A stretch of 64,000 bases of DNA from Plecoglossus altivelis (GCA_036571765.1 BROE01000014.1:2560453-2624452); one strand, 5' to 3'; shown: positions 12,186 to 24,862, numbered from the stretch's first letter. The notes: generated by a model not told the origin, from the letters alone. Program-made: numbers and translations.

Positions 12186-12520
12186 CATCTTCCTCCCCCC
12201 ACTTCCCCTCTCTACTCTATCTTCCTCCTCCCTTCTCTCTCCTATCTCTCCCCCTCATCTCTCTCTCCTATCTCTCTCCCCCTGCTCTCTCCTATCTCTC
12301 CCCCTCCACTCTCTCTCCTATCTCCCCTCCCCTCTCTCTCCTATCTCTCCCCCTCCGCTCTCTCTTCCATCCTCCCTAGCTGTCCACCCATCTCTCCTTC
12401 CTGATTCTCTCTTCCTTTCCACTCTCCTCTCTCCCCTTTCGTCTCACCCCCCTCTAACATCTTTCCTTCCTTCCTTCCTTCCTTTCTCTCTCTCTCTCCT
12501 TTCATCTTGCCTTCTCCTTC
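12186..12520. repeat. CT-rich tract
   Basis: CTCTCTCCTATCTCTCCCCC motifs in tandem, then a (CCTT)n run near 12464-12485. Confidence 0.85.
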
Positions 12521-12714
12521 CCTCTCCAGTTTGCAATGGATGGATACATGCTCGCACAACAAGCACCTGTGTGATGGCAACACCGCAGCAGGCAAGACTG
12601 TTTAGTCAGGAGATGCAACGCCTTCAGAGATTGAATCTGAACTGCATGGATCAGGGTCAAAGGCGACAGATGGGAGAAGTGTGGGTGTGGGTCTGTGTCT
12701 GGTCATAAGTGTTT

Positions 12715-12715
<1 letters not shown>

Positions 12716-12754
<39 letters not shown>

Positions 12755-12979
12755 TCTAAAGTGTTAGAGTGTGAGCGTGTTTTGCAGTGTAATTTTGTAT
12801 TTGTGTGTGTGTGGCTGTGAGCGAGTGTGTGTATGTGTGCCATGTGTTTTGGTATGTTCATTAGTGTGTGTGTGTGTTGGAGTGTTTATGTTGGAGTGTG
12901 TTGTGTGTACTGACCTACTGTGTGTGTGTGTTTGTGTTAGAAATTTGAGCTAGTGTGTGCATGTGTACCTGTGTGTGTT

Positions 12980-13022
<43 letters not shown>

Positions 13023-13246
13023 TCTAAAGTGTTAGAGTGTGAGCGTGTTTTGGAGTGTAATTTTGTATTTTGTGTGTGTGTGGCTGTGAGCGAGTGTGTG
13101 TATGTGTGCCATGTGTTTTGGTATGTTCATTAGTGTGTGTGTGTTGGAGTGTTTATGTTGGAGTGTGTTGTGTGTACTGACCTACTGTGTGTGTGTGTTT
13201 GTGTTAGAAATTTGAGCTAGTGTGTGCATGTGTGCCTGTGTGTGTT

Positions 13247-13288
<42 letters not shown>

Positions 13289-13516
13289 TGTGTGTTCCTG
13301 TGTGTGTGTTCCTGTATGTGCATGTGTGCATGTGTGTATGTGTGTATGTGTGTGTGCGTGTGTGTGTGAATCTGCAGCTTCAGTGAGCCTGTGTGTGTGT
13401 GTGCATGTGTGTGTGTGTGTGTGTCTGTGTGCGTGTGCGTGTGTGTGTGTGTGCGTGTCTGTGTGTGCGTGTCTGTGCGTGACTCTGCAGCTTCAGTGGG
13501 CCTGTGTGTGTGTGTG

Positions 13517-13558
<42 letters not shown>

Positions 13559-13560
13559 AC
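12716..13560. repeat. GT-rich block with 268-bp direct repeat
   Basis: A segment beginning GCGTTCTAAAGTGTTAGAG occurs at 12751 and again at 13019, a 268-bp offset, each preceded by (GT)n and running to about 12990 and 13250. Downstream are GT tracts interrupted three times by CTGCAGCTTCAGTG(A/G)GCCTG (about 13372, 13484, 13561). Confidence 0.9.
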
Positions 13561-13792
13561 TCTGCAGCTTCAGTGGGCCTGTGCGTCCAGTAAAACAGCA
13601 TGCCATGATTTAATCAGCTCTACACAAACACACAACCAACATCAACAGCTCGTTCACTCTGCAACGGTGACCTCAACAAGCCGACCACCTACCTTTGTTT
13701 GGGGAGGAAGCGTAGGGTTCATTAGAAGATGGTTGTGTGTGTGAGTGTGTGTAAGTGTGCGTGTGTGTGTGTGTGTGTGTGTGAGTGTGTGT

Positions 13793-13829
<37 letters not shown>

Positions 13830-14075
13830 GATGTGTGAGGTGGAAGTAGCCAATTACAGCTAAAGTGTTTTTTAGAACAGCACCCTGTTGGACTAGTTGA
13901 CTGGTGTGTGTATATGTATATGGTGTGTGAGATGTCCTTCCTTTAGGACTGGACCACAGACAGTCCCTATCTGTAGCTCAGGTTTGTATTAGTGGTGGAT
14001 TGGCTGGGCAGGGAGACACTGTCTTCTGCTATCTCGGCCTCAGTAATTACTGTGGTTGAAAAAAAAAACTGTCTC
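13561..14075. other. Single-copy sequence with GT tracts
   Basis: Mixed sequence with (GT)n at about 13733-13830. No gene seen. Confidence 0.5.
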
Positions 14076-14079
14076 TCGG

Positions 14080-14315
14080 TCTTTCCACACTTGTTCCCTC
14101 TGTCTTTTTTTCTCTTTGTCTCTCTCTCCATTTCTGTTTTCATTTATCTCTCTCTACATAAGCCTCTACATCACATATACAACTACACATAATGCGATAA
14201 AGTCTGTTTCGGTCTCTCTTTTTCTCTCTCTCTCTTGTTCTCTCTCTCCATGTCTTTCTCCATGTCTCTCTCTCCATTCCTCTCTCTCCTTCTCTCTTCA
14301 TCTCTTTTTCAGCCA
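14080..14315. repeat. CT-rich tract
   Basis: CTCTCTC-rich sequence with CCATGTCTCTCTC motifs. Confidence 0.75.
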
Positions 14316-14559
14316 TCTGTTAAGAGGTGGATGCATTCATGGCATCCAACCAAATGGAGCTGCCATCCACACCACCCGCTGCCGTACAAGTGCACCAACA
14401 ACCACAAACATGCTTACCCGACAACGAACATCTACCACACAGCCCACACTTAACCGAACGACACAACACACCCACACACCCAAGACAGCGCCCAGGCAGG
14501 TCATGTTCCTGTAAAACTGTGTGTGTGAGAGCAGAGGGCCAAGTGCCAGGCAGGTAGAC

Positions 14560-14955
14560 CGTGCGCAGGGTGTGTGTGAGGCGGGCAGGGTGTGTGTGAG
14601 GCAGACAGGGTGTGTGTGAGGCGGGCCCAGGGAGGGTGTGAGGCCAGACAGGGTGTGGTGTGAGGCAGACAGCGGTGTGTTGTGAGGCGGCAGGCGGTGT
14701 GTGTGAGCAGACAGGTTTGTGTGTGAGGCAGGGTGTGTGTGAGGCGGACAGGGTGTGTGTGAGGCAGACAGGGTGTGTGTGAGGCAGACAGGGTGTGTGT
14801 GAGGCGGGCAGGGTGTGTGTGAGGCAGACAGGGTGTGTGTGAGGCAGACAGGGTGTGTGTGTGTTTTTTTTTGTGTGTGTGTGTGAGCAGACAGGGGTGT
14901 GTGTGAGGCAGACAGGGTGTGTGTGAGGCAGACAGGGTGTGTGTGAGGCGGGAGG
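14560..14955. repeat. 20-bp minisatellite, about 18 copies
   Basis: Tandem GAGGCAGACAGGGTGTGTGT units, with GAGGCGGGCAGG variants and a (T)9 interruption near 14868. It generates long Pro/His/Thr minus-strand frames that are not genes. Confidence 0.95.
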
Positions 14956-15029
14956 AGACGCCTGGTGTCTGGCTGTGAGCAGTGGCAGGAGTGGGAGAGA
15001 CAAAGAGCTGCTCTAATGAGCACACCCTG

Positions 15030-15465
15030 GTACGGAGGGAGGAGGAGAGAGGGAGGAGGAGAGGGAGGTGGAGGGGAGGGAGCAGCGAAGGTTGGGAGAA
15101 GGAGAAGGGAAGAGGGGGAGGAGAGAGCAAAGGAGGAGGAGAGGGAGGAAGAGGAGGATAGAAAGTGAGGGGTAGAGCGAGGGGGTAGAGCGAGGAGGAG
15201 GGAGATGGAGAGAAGAGGAGGAGATGAGGGTCAGAAGGGTAAGTGGGAGGGACGGAGGGAGGACGAGAGGAGGGAGTATGGAGAGAGGGAGTGGGATGGA
15301 GAGAGGGAGGGAGGGATGGAGGAGGAGGGAGAGATGAGAGGAGGGGGAGAGAGGGAGGGAGGGTGGAAGACGAGGGAGGAGGGATGGAGAGAGGGAGGGA
15401 TGGAGAGAGGGAGGGAGAGAGAGAGAGAGGGAGGGAGGGAGGGAGGGAGGGAGGACAGAAAAGGT
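15030..15465. repeat. Purine-rich GA/GGGA tract
   Basis: GAGGGAGGGA and GGAGGAGAGG motifs; pure (GGGA)n near 15428-15452. Confidence 0.9.
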
Positions 15466-15547
15466 CACCTTGTCTCCAGCTTCTTGTTTAGCCTCGTCAG
15501 ACCAGACTAGTGGTGAACCTTAACAACTGAGAAATCATCCGATATTG

Positions 15548-15795
15548 CACACGCACACACACACACACGCTTATACACACACACACACACTTATACACAC
15601 ACACACACGCATACACACACACACACACATTTACATACACACTCTCACACTTATACACACACACGCACACTTGCGCACAAACTTACATTCACACAAACAC
15701 ACACAGACATACACCGATACACACAGTTACACACACTCCAACATGTTTGCTCTCACGCACACACACACTCACGCACACACAGACACACACAGAGT
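15548..15795. repeat. (CA)n with TTATACACAC motifs
   Basis: CA-rich microsatellite interrupted by CACTTATACACACACAC and related motifs. Confidence 0.9.
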
Positions 15796-15934
15796 TTGGA
15801 AGTAGTCCATGTTTACACAGAGTGGTCAAATAAATCTGTTGCAGTCATGAATATGCAGCAGTGTCTCCATATGAAGTCTCACTGCATATATTCATCCTGA
15901 AATGAGCAAGGAATTAAACAACAGGAGAGAACCT

Positions 15935-16540
15935 CCCTCCGTTCTGATCTCTCTTTTCTTCTCTCCCTTCCTCCCTCTCTCCTGTTCTTTTTATCTCTCT
16001 CTCACTGTCTCTATCTCTCTTTCTCTCTTTTTCTATCTTTCATTCTCTCTCTCTAACTCTCTCTCTCTCTGTGTCTCCACCTCTCTCCTTCACACACACA
16101 CCTCCTCACTGAATCTCTCTCTGACTCTCTCTCTCTCTTCACCTCTCTCCATCACACACCTCCTCAGTGACTCTCTCTCTCTGACTCTCTCTCTGATTCT
16201 CTTTGTCTCCAGCTCTCTCCTTCACACACACACACCTCCTCACTGACTCTCTCTCTCTGACTCTCTCTCTCTCTGTCTCCACCTCTCTCTTTCACACATC
16301 TCCTCAGTGACTCTCTCTCTCCCAGTCCGTCAGAGGTCACCAGAGGTCCGTGTCCTTGCCAGGCGGCAATTACTAATCTGAGAAGATTCCTGCCCTTGCC
16401 CGTCTCCCCCCCCCCCCCATCCTCTCCTCCCGATCAAAACCGCACCCACCCGACACACAGGAGTCTCTGGGAAAGGCACAACCCTCTTTATCTGCTCATC
16501 CCCAGACGGTGAACAACTTCCCTCCTCCTCTCTCCTTGTC

Positions 16541-16580
<40 letters not shown>
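15935..16580. repeat. CT-rich repeats, poly-C and (CT)n
   Basis: CT-rich sequence at 15935-16322 contains a repeated block of CTCCTCA(C/G)TGACTCTCTC preceded by TTCACACACA. A C-tract lies at about 16407-16419 and pure (CT)n at about 16543-16580. Confidence 0.85.
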
Positions 16581-16583
<3 letters not shown>

Positions 16584-17226
16584 CTGCGACTCTTCAGCGG
16601 GGGTCTGAAAGACGGCCCTCCATGGCTGACCTCCTGACAGAAGGTGCCGGAACTCTAACACCAGGACATCATCCACTTACCTGGGCAGCTCCCAGCTCTG
16701 CTGCATGCAGTCTTGGGTAACAGGGTGGAAGGGAAAAAGAAAGTTTCAAGACAGTTTTTTTGTTTGTTTTTTTGTCTTTGTTTTTGTCTTCCCTAGGAAG
16801 TAATCGTTCCGACACTGTGCAGTTTGTGGCTGGACAACCTTGTCAGACATTGTCACTGGGTCATCAGTCGCATTCAAACTGCAGACCCAAAGGGCGTATA
16901 TGGATTATGTTCTTGTGTTCTGGCTGTGTGTTCTAGCTGACACCAGCTATACATGTCCCTAAAGCTTGGAGAACTAGCACTCACTCTAGAAACAAGTTTC
17001 TGGGAGGAGAACTTGGATGTTAGCAATCATCCTGCTTCTCATCTCTTGCTGGGCTGCATCAAATCTCCTTTTTGTTTTGTGAAATTGCTGCACCAGTTCA
17101 CATTTGAGCAGTGGGGACTTTATTCTTCATATTACTGTAACAGCTGGTTTCTCTTCTACTTTCTTCTTCACTATTCTGTGATCCCTCCTCTCCTCTCTCT
17201 CTGTCCCCCTCCACACCTCCTCTAAG
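16581..17226. other. Single-copy sequence, no gene recognised
   Basis: Mixed sequence with a T-rich patch near 16756-16790. A 90-codon plus frame (16953-17225) has no recognisable features. Confidence 0.45.
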
Positions 17227-17286
17227 GTGTGGGGGGTTGGAACTATCAGCATCTGCCTGGTCGTTGGTCCGCCAACGTTGAACCTG

Positions 17287-17662
17287 GTCACCAGACGACG
17301 TCGATCTGGGACAGCCTATCACAGAGGATGTAGCCGCCAAGTGGATGTTGGTGTATTCCACGGACAGCGGCGAGTTCCCGATCCGTTCCGTCACGCCGCT
17401 GCCGGTGATGCTGCACCAATCACAGTCCTACGGCTCTCTTTCAAGTCTGTGGCTTTCTCTATTGACGCTGACAGTCACCAAGTCTGACCCAACACAGGAT
17501 TCTGGTATTTCGACACACATCGACACTTCATTAATGTGTGACTATGCTGCGCTGTTCTGCACCACTCTTTCACTGACCGTCTCTGGAGGAGATCCCTCAC
17601 AGAGTTGCTCCTCCAAAGGATTCCTCCTGTTCAGTTGTTCTGTGTCTGCTTTGAGGGGTTAG
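17287..17662 (+). CDS. Doubtful ORF or exon candidate, unknown product
   Basis: An open plus-strand frame runs from just after a TGA at about 17278 to the TAG ending at 17662. Its first half has a protein-like, non-repetitive composition: an acidic PDDVDLGQPITEDVAAKW stretch followed by a hydrophobic segment and YSTDSGEFPIRS, then becomes Ser/Thr/Cys-rich. The only internal start is at 17345, giving 105 codons. No signal peptide or known domain is recognised, and the splice context is weak (CACCAG before 17293). It could be a coding exon, a decayed element or chance. Confidence 0.15.
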
Positions 17663-17699
17663 GTTGGTTGAGGAGCACTAGCGATAGTGCTTCTTGAAA

Positions 17700-17768
17700 G
17701 GGCTATGCCAACGCGCTATGCTAACGCGCTATGCTAACGTGCTATGCTAACGCGCTATGCTAACGCGT
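17700..17768. repeat. 13-bp tandem repeat
   Basis: Five tandem copies of GCTATGCTAACGC with single-base variants, bounded by single-copy sequence. Confidence 0.9.
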
Positions 17769-19500
17769 TTGGATTTGATGAGCGGTTGATCTCTACGCGT
17801 GTGTTCTATAAGAGCTGTGTGTTCTCACTGTTCCAAGGGCTGAGTGAATCACCTGGCAAGTGCGTGTGAGCCTTCCAGCTCCTTGCGTAAGAGGAGAGGT
17901 GAGAGAGTGTGAGCGGGGTGTTCTGACAGGATCAGGAGCTGGCTGTGCCCACCCCTCACACCCCCCTACCCCCTTCCTCCAGGGTGGCTGGAGGGGACAG
18001 CCCAGAGACAGGTGGTGCTGCCTGGCCTGGGGCCGTGTGTGGAGGAGGGGAGGGCGGAGGGGAGGGCAGAGGGAAGGAGGGGAGGCAGGAGGGGAGGAGG
18101 GGAGGCAGGAGGGGAGGAGGGGGAAGGTAACATGCTGCAGTGCTTGGAGCGAGGCCGAGTCCCTGTCGCACCTCTCGCTGGCAGAGCAAAGCAGCTGGGA
18201 CAACGACAGGAGACGCAGACCGCAGACGGAGCCTAGCGTTACGTTGCACAATTAGTCTTTAGTCCACGGATCTCATCTGTTCCTCCTGTTTGTGTGAGAG
18301 ACAGCATCAGCCTCCCCCATGCTAGCATAGAAGGGCAACACCAGAGACCAAGCCTGCTTCCCTGCAGCCGCCGGACCTAGGCCCACCGGCCGATCCGGAC
18401 CCGCCAACCTTTCGGCACGTCGCGGAACCAGCACGGGGAACCGACTCCACAGGTTCTCCAGATGGTCGGGAACGACTTCTGAGCGATTCAGACGACGGCG
18501 TGACGCGTGGCCGGCTGTTTGAGATGCAGACTCGGTGCACGGCGCTGATATCTGTCTGGAGAACATCAATGACGCCAGCCCTTCTCAGAACCCCCATCTG
18601 CACCGCCGCGCTTGCACAGCTTTGCTGCGATTCTTTGAAATTGTGAATTAAAGGTAATGAGTTAACCATATTGGATGCGCGCGAGGGTAGCATGTTTAAT
18701 TAGAATATCAACCGACATGCAGAGACACCGTCGCTAACGCACACGCATTAACGTTCAGATACAGACAGACGCAGTAATGAATACCAAACAAACCGTTTGG
18801 CAGACAGCCTGTGGGAACTGGATTAGCTTGTGTTTCTCCTCACTGAACAAATTGCCTCCTAATTTCAATCAGAGGTAGAAGCTTGTCTTCCTGTCCCGAA
18901 GTCTGTGTTGCGGTGGTGGACAGCAGGCCTCTGGATGTCTTCTGGGATGCTGTCCACCCATGTCTCCAGGTTCGTGGGCTGGTGCGCTGGGGAGACGGTA
19001 CTCACACGCGTGACGCACTGTTTGATGCTGTGATGAGCACGACTTCGCTGGATAGCTTACACTACATCTCGACTCAGCACTCTCGTTCACAGCATTTGTT
19101 CTCGCTCGACGACTTTACGCAATATATAAGAGGTAGATCACACACTCTCTCACTCTCAGCCAGGACACGCGCCACGAGCACACGCACCACACTGCTCGTC
19201 ACAGCCCAGAGGCCACACACACAACATCACCGACACCCAACTCGCACGACGAGAGTGACGGTCTCACACGCTGTAAGACATTAACGCGAGCACACAGCGA
19301 CACGCTAGAAGGGTTGAGAAGAGGAGAGAGAGAGGGCGGAGAGTAGCGCACTGAGCAATAAAAGTGCAAACACATCTCCCTAATTCACTGACACTCCAGC
19401 GCACTCGTGGTGGACTCTCACAACTCTGTAATCGGTTAGGGAGAGAGAGAGTGGCGGAGAGAGAGAGAGGGTGACGAGGGACTGTGGGCTTTCTTAGTTA
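17769..19500. other. 1.7 kb single-copy, partly GC-rich sequence
   Basis: It includes a G-rich GGAGGGGAGGGC patch (about 18040-18127) and a CpG-containing stretch at 18350-18560. Several overlapping 70-150-codon frames exist on both strands, none with recognisable domains. No gene is called. Confidence 0.45.
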
Positions 19501-19507
19501 CTAGTAG

Positions 19508-19740
19508 ACTACAGTCCTGGAGTCCTGGTTACTGAGAGACTGGAGTCCTGGTTACTGGGAGACAGGAGTCCTGTTTCCTGGGAGACAGGAGTCCTGTTTC
19601 CTGAGAGACTGGAGTCCTGTTTTCTGAGAGACTGGAGTCCTGTTTTCTGAGAGACTGGAGTCCTGTTTCCTGAGAGACTGCAGTCTTGGTTACTGGGAGA
19701 CAGCATTCTTGGTTACAAGGAGTCTTGGTTACTGGGCGAC
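19508..19740. repeat. 22/23-bp minisatellite, about 10 copies
   Basis: Tandem units of AGAGACTGGAGTCCTG followed by (G/T)TT(A/T/C)CTG. Two shorter degenerate units close the array. Confidence 0.95.
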
Positions 19741-20150
19741 GAATAAGTGATAATATATCAATACCCAGAACTTCAGTGAGTAAATTAAACTTCCTCATTC
19801 AGCTCCAGTGTTTCTTTCTGGTCTTTGTTTCAGTGAAGAGGGGAGGTACAAATAAAGCAAGAGAATTAATTAATTATGGCAACACAATTAACCAAGTGAG
19901 ATGCCTTAGCTTAGTGTCTATTCTGTCAGATGTTCAATCATGGAGGAAAATTGTTTCTGCCACTCAGACATTGATTTAATTCTCTTCATCTGGTGTGTTA
20001 ATTAAGCAGGTTTGACAGGCCCAGGCATAGTGCCGTAGTACAGGTGGTCACCTTAGGGGTGCAATTACAGCTGGAAACTCAAGCAAGGGCAGAGGTCCTC
20101 TCTCTCGGAAAGTCCTGCCACTTGGGGAATTCATTGGTATATATCAGCGG
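19741..20150. other. Single-copy AT-rich spacer
   Basis: AT-rich mixed sequence (TTAATTAATTATGG near 19865). No gene seen. Confidence 0.5.
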
Positions 20151-20154
20151 CTCT

Positions 20155-20726
20155 CTTTTACCTCTAACTCTGCCTTCTCCCTCTATCTCTCTCTCACCTC
20201 TCTCTCTATCTCCCTCTACCTTATCTCTCTCTATCTCCTCTCTACTTCTCTATCTCTACCTCTCTCTCCCGTCTATCTCTCTGTACTCTCTCATCTCTAT
20301 CTCTTCTACTCCATCTCTCTCTATCTCTACCTCGCTCTCCCTCTATCTCTCTCTCCTCTCTCTCTACCTCTCTCTCCCTCTATTCTCTCTACACTCTCTC
20401 CTCTACCTCTCTCTCCCTCTATCTCCCCCCCCCCTTCCTTATCCTCTCCTCTACCTCTTCCTCCCTCTATCTTCTCTCCTCTCTCTCTACCTCTCGCATC
20501 GCTCTCCCTACATCTCTCTCTCCCTCTGTCCCTCTCTCCCTACTTCTGTATCTCCCTACTTCTCTCTCCCTACTTCTCTCCTCTCCCTACTTCTGTACTC
20601 CTACTTCTGTATCTCCCTCCTTCTGTATCTCTCCCTACTTCTCTCTCTCCCTACTTCTGTATCTCCCTACTTCTCTCTCTCCCTACTTCTGTTCTCTCCT
20701 ACTTCTCTCTCTCTCTACTTCTTATC

Positions 20727-20761
<35 letters not shown>

Positions 20762-21130
20762 CTACTTCTCCTCTCTCCCTACTTCTGTATCTCTCCCTAC
20801 TTCTCTGTTCTCCCTACTTCTCTCTCTCTCCTACTTCTACTCTCGCTCTCTCTCTTACTCTACTTCTCTCTCTCTCCCTACTTCTGTATCTCTCCCTACT
20901 TCTGTATCTCCCTACTTCTGTATCTCCCTACTTCTGTATCTCCCTACTTCTGTATCTCCCTACTTCTGTATCTCCCTACTTCTGTATCTCTCCCTACTTC
21001 TGTATCTCCCTACTTCTCTCTCTCTCCCTACTTCTGTATCTCTCCCTACTTCTCTCTCTACTCCCTACTTCTGTATCTCTCCCTACTTCTCTCTACTTCT
21101 CTTCTTCCCTGGTCCCATGTTTCTCTTTCT
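20155..21130. repeat. CT-rich tract with 16-bp minisatellite and poly-C
   Basis: CTCTATCTCTCTC sequence grades into tandem CTCCCTACTTCTGTAT units (about 20530-21100), interrupted by a C-run at about 20727-20758. The 452-codon plus frame across it is a low-complexity artefact. Confidence 0.9.
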
Positions 21131-22020
21131 TTCACTCTCTTCCCATGATACTGTCCCTCTTCTCTTCCTGTACTCCTCCTTCACCCCAACTCCCCCCTCT
21201 CATCCTTTTCTCCTCACTGATTGACCTCTTTTTCCTCCTCTCCACCCGCCGCCTCCCGCTCCCCCCTCTCCCTCCCCCTCCTCTCCTCTCCTCCTCCTCA
21301 GTTCTCCAGGCTGCTCCAGGACCAGCCTCAGATGGGAGGAACATGCGTCACCTCTTTCCATCAGTCCATCTGTCCACCAGTCGTGGAAGCTCCCAGTGGT
21401 GACACGCACCACCCCCCCTTAACCCAGTGCATGATGGGAAATCAAATGGCCCTGTCAACTTCCCTGGGCCTTCTGGAGGGAGACTGGAAACAGAGGGGGT
21501 GTGGGTGAGGAGGCGTGTGTGGGGGGCAACATTCAAACTAAGAGAAGGAGCAACATCTTGTGTGTGTGTGTTTGGGGTGTAGGCTAGTAAAGGGGTTTGG
21601 GTGTTTGAAGGTAGAGAGTAATGGGGGGGGGGGGGCGGGGGGCCGGGGGGGGGGGGGGGGGGGTTAAGGGTTATGGGTAAGAGGTGTAGGGACGACAGCT
21701 GCACATCATCCTAGAACGAGAGACACCAGCCAATCATATGGCCCCGAAGTGACATGTGACCAACCAGATCGTTCATCCTGCTTGCTCGGAGAATTAGGGT
21801 TGGGCTTACGTCAGGGTTACTGTGGCTAGCACACGCAGTCTGTAGCTGTGAAGCCGTGTTTGCGTAGCAGCTGAGGAGGATTTGCCTGGCTGGCCTTGGC
21901 TGTGAACGATCCGGACCCACCAGCCTTCACATGCCTCGGCTTAATTACAGCCCTCCTTAATTGTGTATGCGGAGGAATTCAATTAACAAACACCCCGGCT
22001 AGCATTGATCCAGAGCCACA
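21131..22020. other. Single-copy sequence with G-run
   Basis: Mixed sequence. A G-run with few interruptions lies at about 21623-21663. A short frame after CTCCTCAG at 21300 (FSRLLQDQPQMGG) has no further support. Confidence 0.45.
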
Positions 22021-22024
22021 TGCG

Positions 22025-22225
22025 CAACCACACAATACCACACTCATTACAAACACACACATAAATACACACACATCAAACACAAACACACACACATTTA
22101 CACACGTACACACACACCTGAATGCAAACATGCATGTATGCACACAAACACACGCACGCGCTCACACTCAACACACTCACCCCCAACGCACACAAACACC
22201 CACGCAAACACACTACCAACAAACA
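22025..22225. repeat. CA-rich microsatellite
   Basis: ACACACA-rich sequence with ACACACACAAACAC and ACGCACGCGC interruptions. Confidence 0.85.
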
Positions 22226-22505
22226 CACACGCATAGAGAACATTAAAGACGAGGGTCAGGAAACACAGAAGGAAATAAGAGTGGATTAATAAAGTCATCA
22301 TTCAGCTTGACATGTTCACACTACAGAACCCGACTGTTCGGTCAGTCATCCACATCTATGTACGCGCAGCCACAAGCTGACTCGTGTCATCATAAAAACA
22401 GCTGAGCACTCACACACTGCAGAAGCTGTGGTCAGCAATTAGACTAAAGGGGACCAAAAAAAAAAAAATGGTTTTTTTTAGAAAAAAGGGTAAAAAAAAA
22501 AAAGA
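22226..22505. other. Single-copy spacer with A-runs
   Basis: Mixed sequence ending in A-runs (about 22456-22503). No gene seen. Confidence 0.5.
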
Positions 22506-22507
22506 AA

Positions 22508-23475
22508 TAGATTTAGAGTAGAAGAGATACAGAGTAGAAGAGAGATGCAGAGTAGAAGAGAGATGCAGAGTAGAAGAGAGATGCAGAGTAGAAGAGATGC
22601 AGAGTAGAAGAGAGATGCAGAGTAGAAGAGATGCAGAGTAGAAGAGAGATGCAGAGTAGAAGAGATGAAGAGTAGAAGAGAGATGCAGAGTAGAAGAGAT
22701 GAAGAGTAGAAGAGAGATGCAGAGTAGAAGAGATGCAGAGTAGAAGAGAGATGCAGAGTAGAAGAGATGCAGAGTAGAAGAGAGATGCAGAGTAGAAGAG
22801 ATGCAGAGAGAAAGAGATGCAGAGAGAAAGATGTAGAGAGAAAGAAGAGAGATGCAGAGTAGAAGAGATGCAGAGTAGAAGAGATGCAGAGTAGAAGAGA
22901 GATGCAGAGTAGAAGAGATGCAGAGTAGAAGAGAGATGCAGAGTAGAAGAGAGATGCAGAGTAGAAGAGATGCAGAGTAGAAGAGAGATGCAGAGTAGAA
23001 GAGATGCAGAGTAGAAGAGAGATGCAGAGTAGAAGAGATGCAGAGTAGAACAGAGATACAGAGTAGAAGAGATGAAGAGTAGAAGAGATGCAGAGTAGAA
23101 GAGAGATGCAGAGTAGAAGAGAGATGCAGAGTAGAAGAGATGAAGAGTAGAAGAGATGCAGAGTAGAAGAGATGCAGAGTAGAAGAGAGATGCAGAGTAG
23201 AACAGAGATACAGAGTAGAAGAGATGCAGAGTAGAAGAGATGAAGAGTAGAAGAGAGATGCAGAGTAGAAGAGATGAAGAGTAGAAGAGAGATGCAGAGT
23301 AGAAGAGATGCAGAGTAGAAGAGAGATGCAGAGTAGAAGAGAGATACAGAGTAGAAGAGATGCAGAGTAGAAGAGATGCAGAGTAGAAGAGAGATGCAGA
23401 GTAGAAGAGATGCAGAGTAGAAGAGAGATGCAGAGTAGAAGAGATGCAGAGTAGAAGAGATGCAGAGTACAGACA
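22508..23475 (+). repeat. 16/18-bp minisatellite, unit 1 of tandem duplication
   Basis: Tandem AGAGTAGAAGAGATGC (16 bp) and AGAGTAGAAGAGAGATGC (18 bp) units are interspersed, with ATGAAG and ATACAG variants. A central stretch (about 22800-22850) carries AGAGAGAAAG units. Minus-strand frames of more than 300 codons rich in Leu/Ser/Cys arise only from the repeat. Confidence 0.95.
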
Positions 23476-24862
23476 CAGGGTTGAAGGAGAGACATGAAGT
23501 GTGTAATTAGCTAAATGTGTAACTGTCAGAAGACCCTTAAAAACACCTTTAAAAAGTAATATCTGAGGAATACAGTTTTATTACTGTCATAACAAGTCAA
23601 TGGTTGAATTTATTACCAACAATAACAACAGCGACTGAATAAAACCAAACAATGCAGCACAGTCAGAGTGTAAATAGTGGATGTGCTTTTGTCAGGCGAC
23701 CACGTCGTCATGGGCAACCTGGGTTACTTATTTGAGGAGCAGAGAGCAGGTCTTCCAATCGCACTTTCTTGTTTTTCATTGTAGAGGGTAGGCTTTCCTG
23801 TGCGCAAACACACACACACAAAACCAAACACCGTGCACACGGCAGAACACAGAGACAAACTGTGAGCACACACACAAGCACAGTCGTCAAACCCACTTTC
23901 CACCAGCTGGGGATAACTCATAAATCTTTCAGGCTAAGTGTCCCTGAGCTCAGCTTGGTGTGTCTCCGATCATGCTTGGGTGGGTCGCATCAAGCCTGGG
24001 AAACACAGCTGACCTCAGAACTGTGGGGCTAGAGAGGGGAGGGGAGGGCCGTTTCACTCCCTCTCCACTTACCTGGGTCGTTCAGGCACACACTCCCGCC
24101 CTCAACCGCACGCAGCCAGTGAGGCACACTCACACAACACACACACAACGACACACAACACTAACACACACACACACACACACACACAGGGTGAACCGCA
24201 AACCACGGAGCGCAGGTGCTCACTCATGCAAGCGCCGCACGCGTGCACACTCTCTCACAGAATAGCACACAGGGGGGGGGGGGGGGGGACTCCGCACTAC
24301 GGAGATACGGCGCTACTTCCAAACCTGTCACCAAGGTCTGACAGTCAAACCATGAACACCTGTCTTCACACTTTACACAACACTGGAGACGCCATCCAAC
24401 ACAGCGTCTGTCCTTTTGCCGCCGACATCTTGGCTAAAGAAACATCCTCTGCTCTCAGGTGAGGATAGCATGTGATCTACGATGCTAACGACCGGACAAG
24501 AGCGGCCTGGGCGATGTGGTGCAACTCTCCCGCCATTTCTTAATGGGGGTTAACGATCCAGAGAGCTTAACGAGGGCTAACGCAGACTAACGAGCGTGAT
24601 GACCCTGATGAGGGCTAATGGCTGTTGTGACAGTGCGTTTCTCCCGATTAAGGTCACAGTCCTTGTGACAGGAGGCCCGGGGGAGAGGGTGGAGGAGGGC
24701 CCGAAGCCTGGGGCTTTCCTGAGGCCTCCACCCCCACATCCTCAACCCCTCAGGGAGACACGAGAAGCGGCTCTCGTTGGCCCTTGCTCGGGTCGTCACG
24801 GGGACTCTGGCGTGATCTTATATGGTCGCAGGAAAACGGGACTGGAAGGAACAGTCTTAGTA
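23476..24862 (+). repeat. Tandem duplication unit 1, single-copy part
   Basis: About 1.39 kb that recurs almost unchanged at 25580-26967 with a 2105-2107-bp offset. The copies differ mainly inside the CA tracts (about 23810-23850 and 24065-24215) and the G-run (about 24271-24288). No convincing gene lies inside; ORFs of 60-100 codons recur in both copies only because the DNA does. Confidence 0.95.

Noticed and set aside
12528..12605. Acceptor-like CTCTCCAG followed by a short Cys-containing frame similar to an LDL receptor class A motif
   Set aside because: Too short, missing the SDE motif, no donor in frame.
20044..21402. 452-codon plus frame
   Set aside because: CT-rich low-complexity translation containing a poly-C run.
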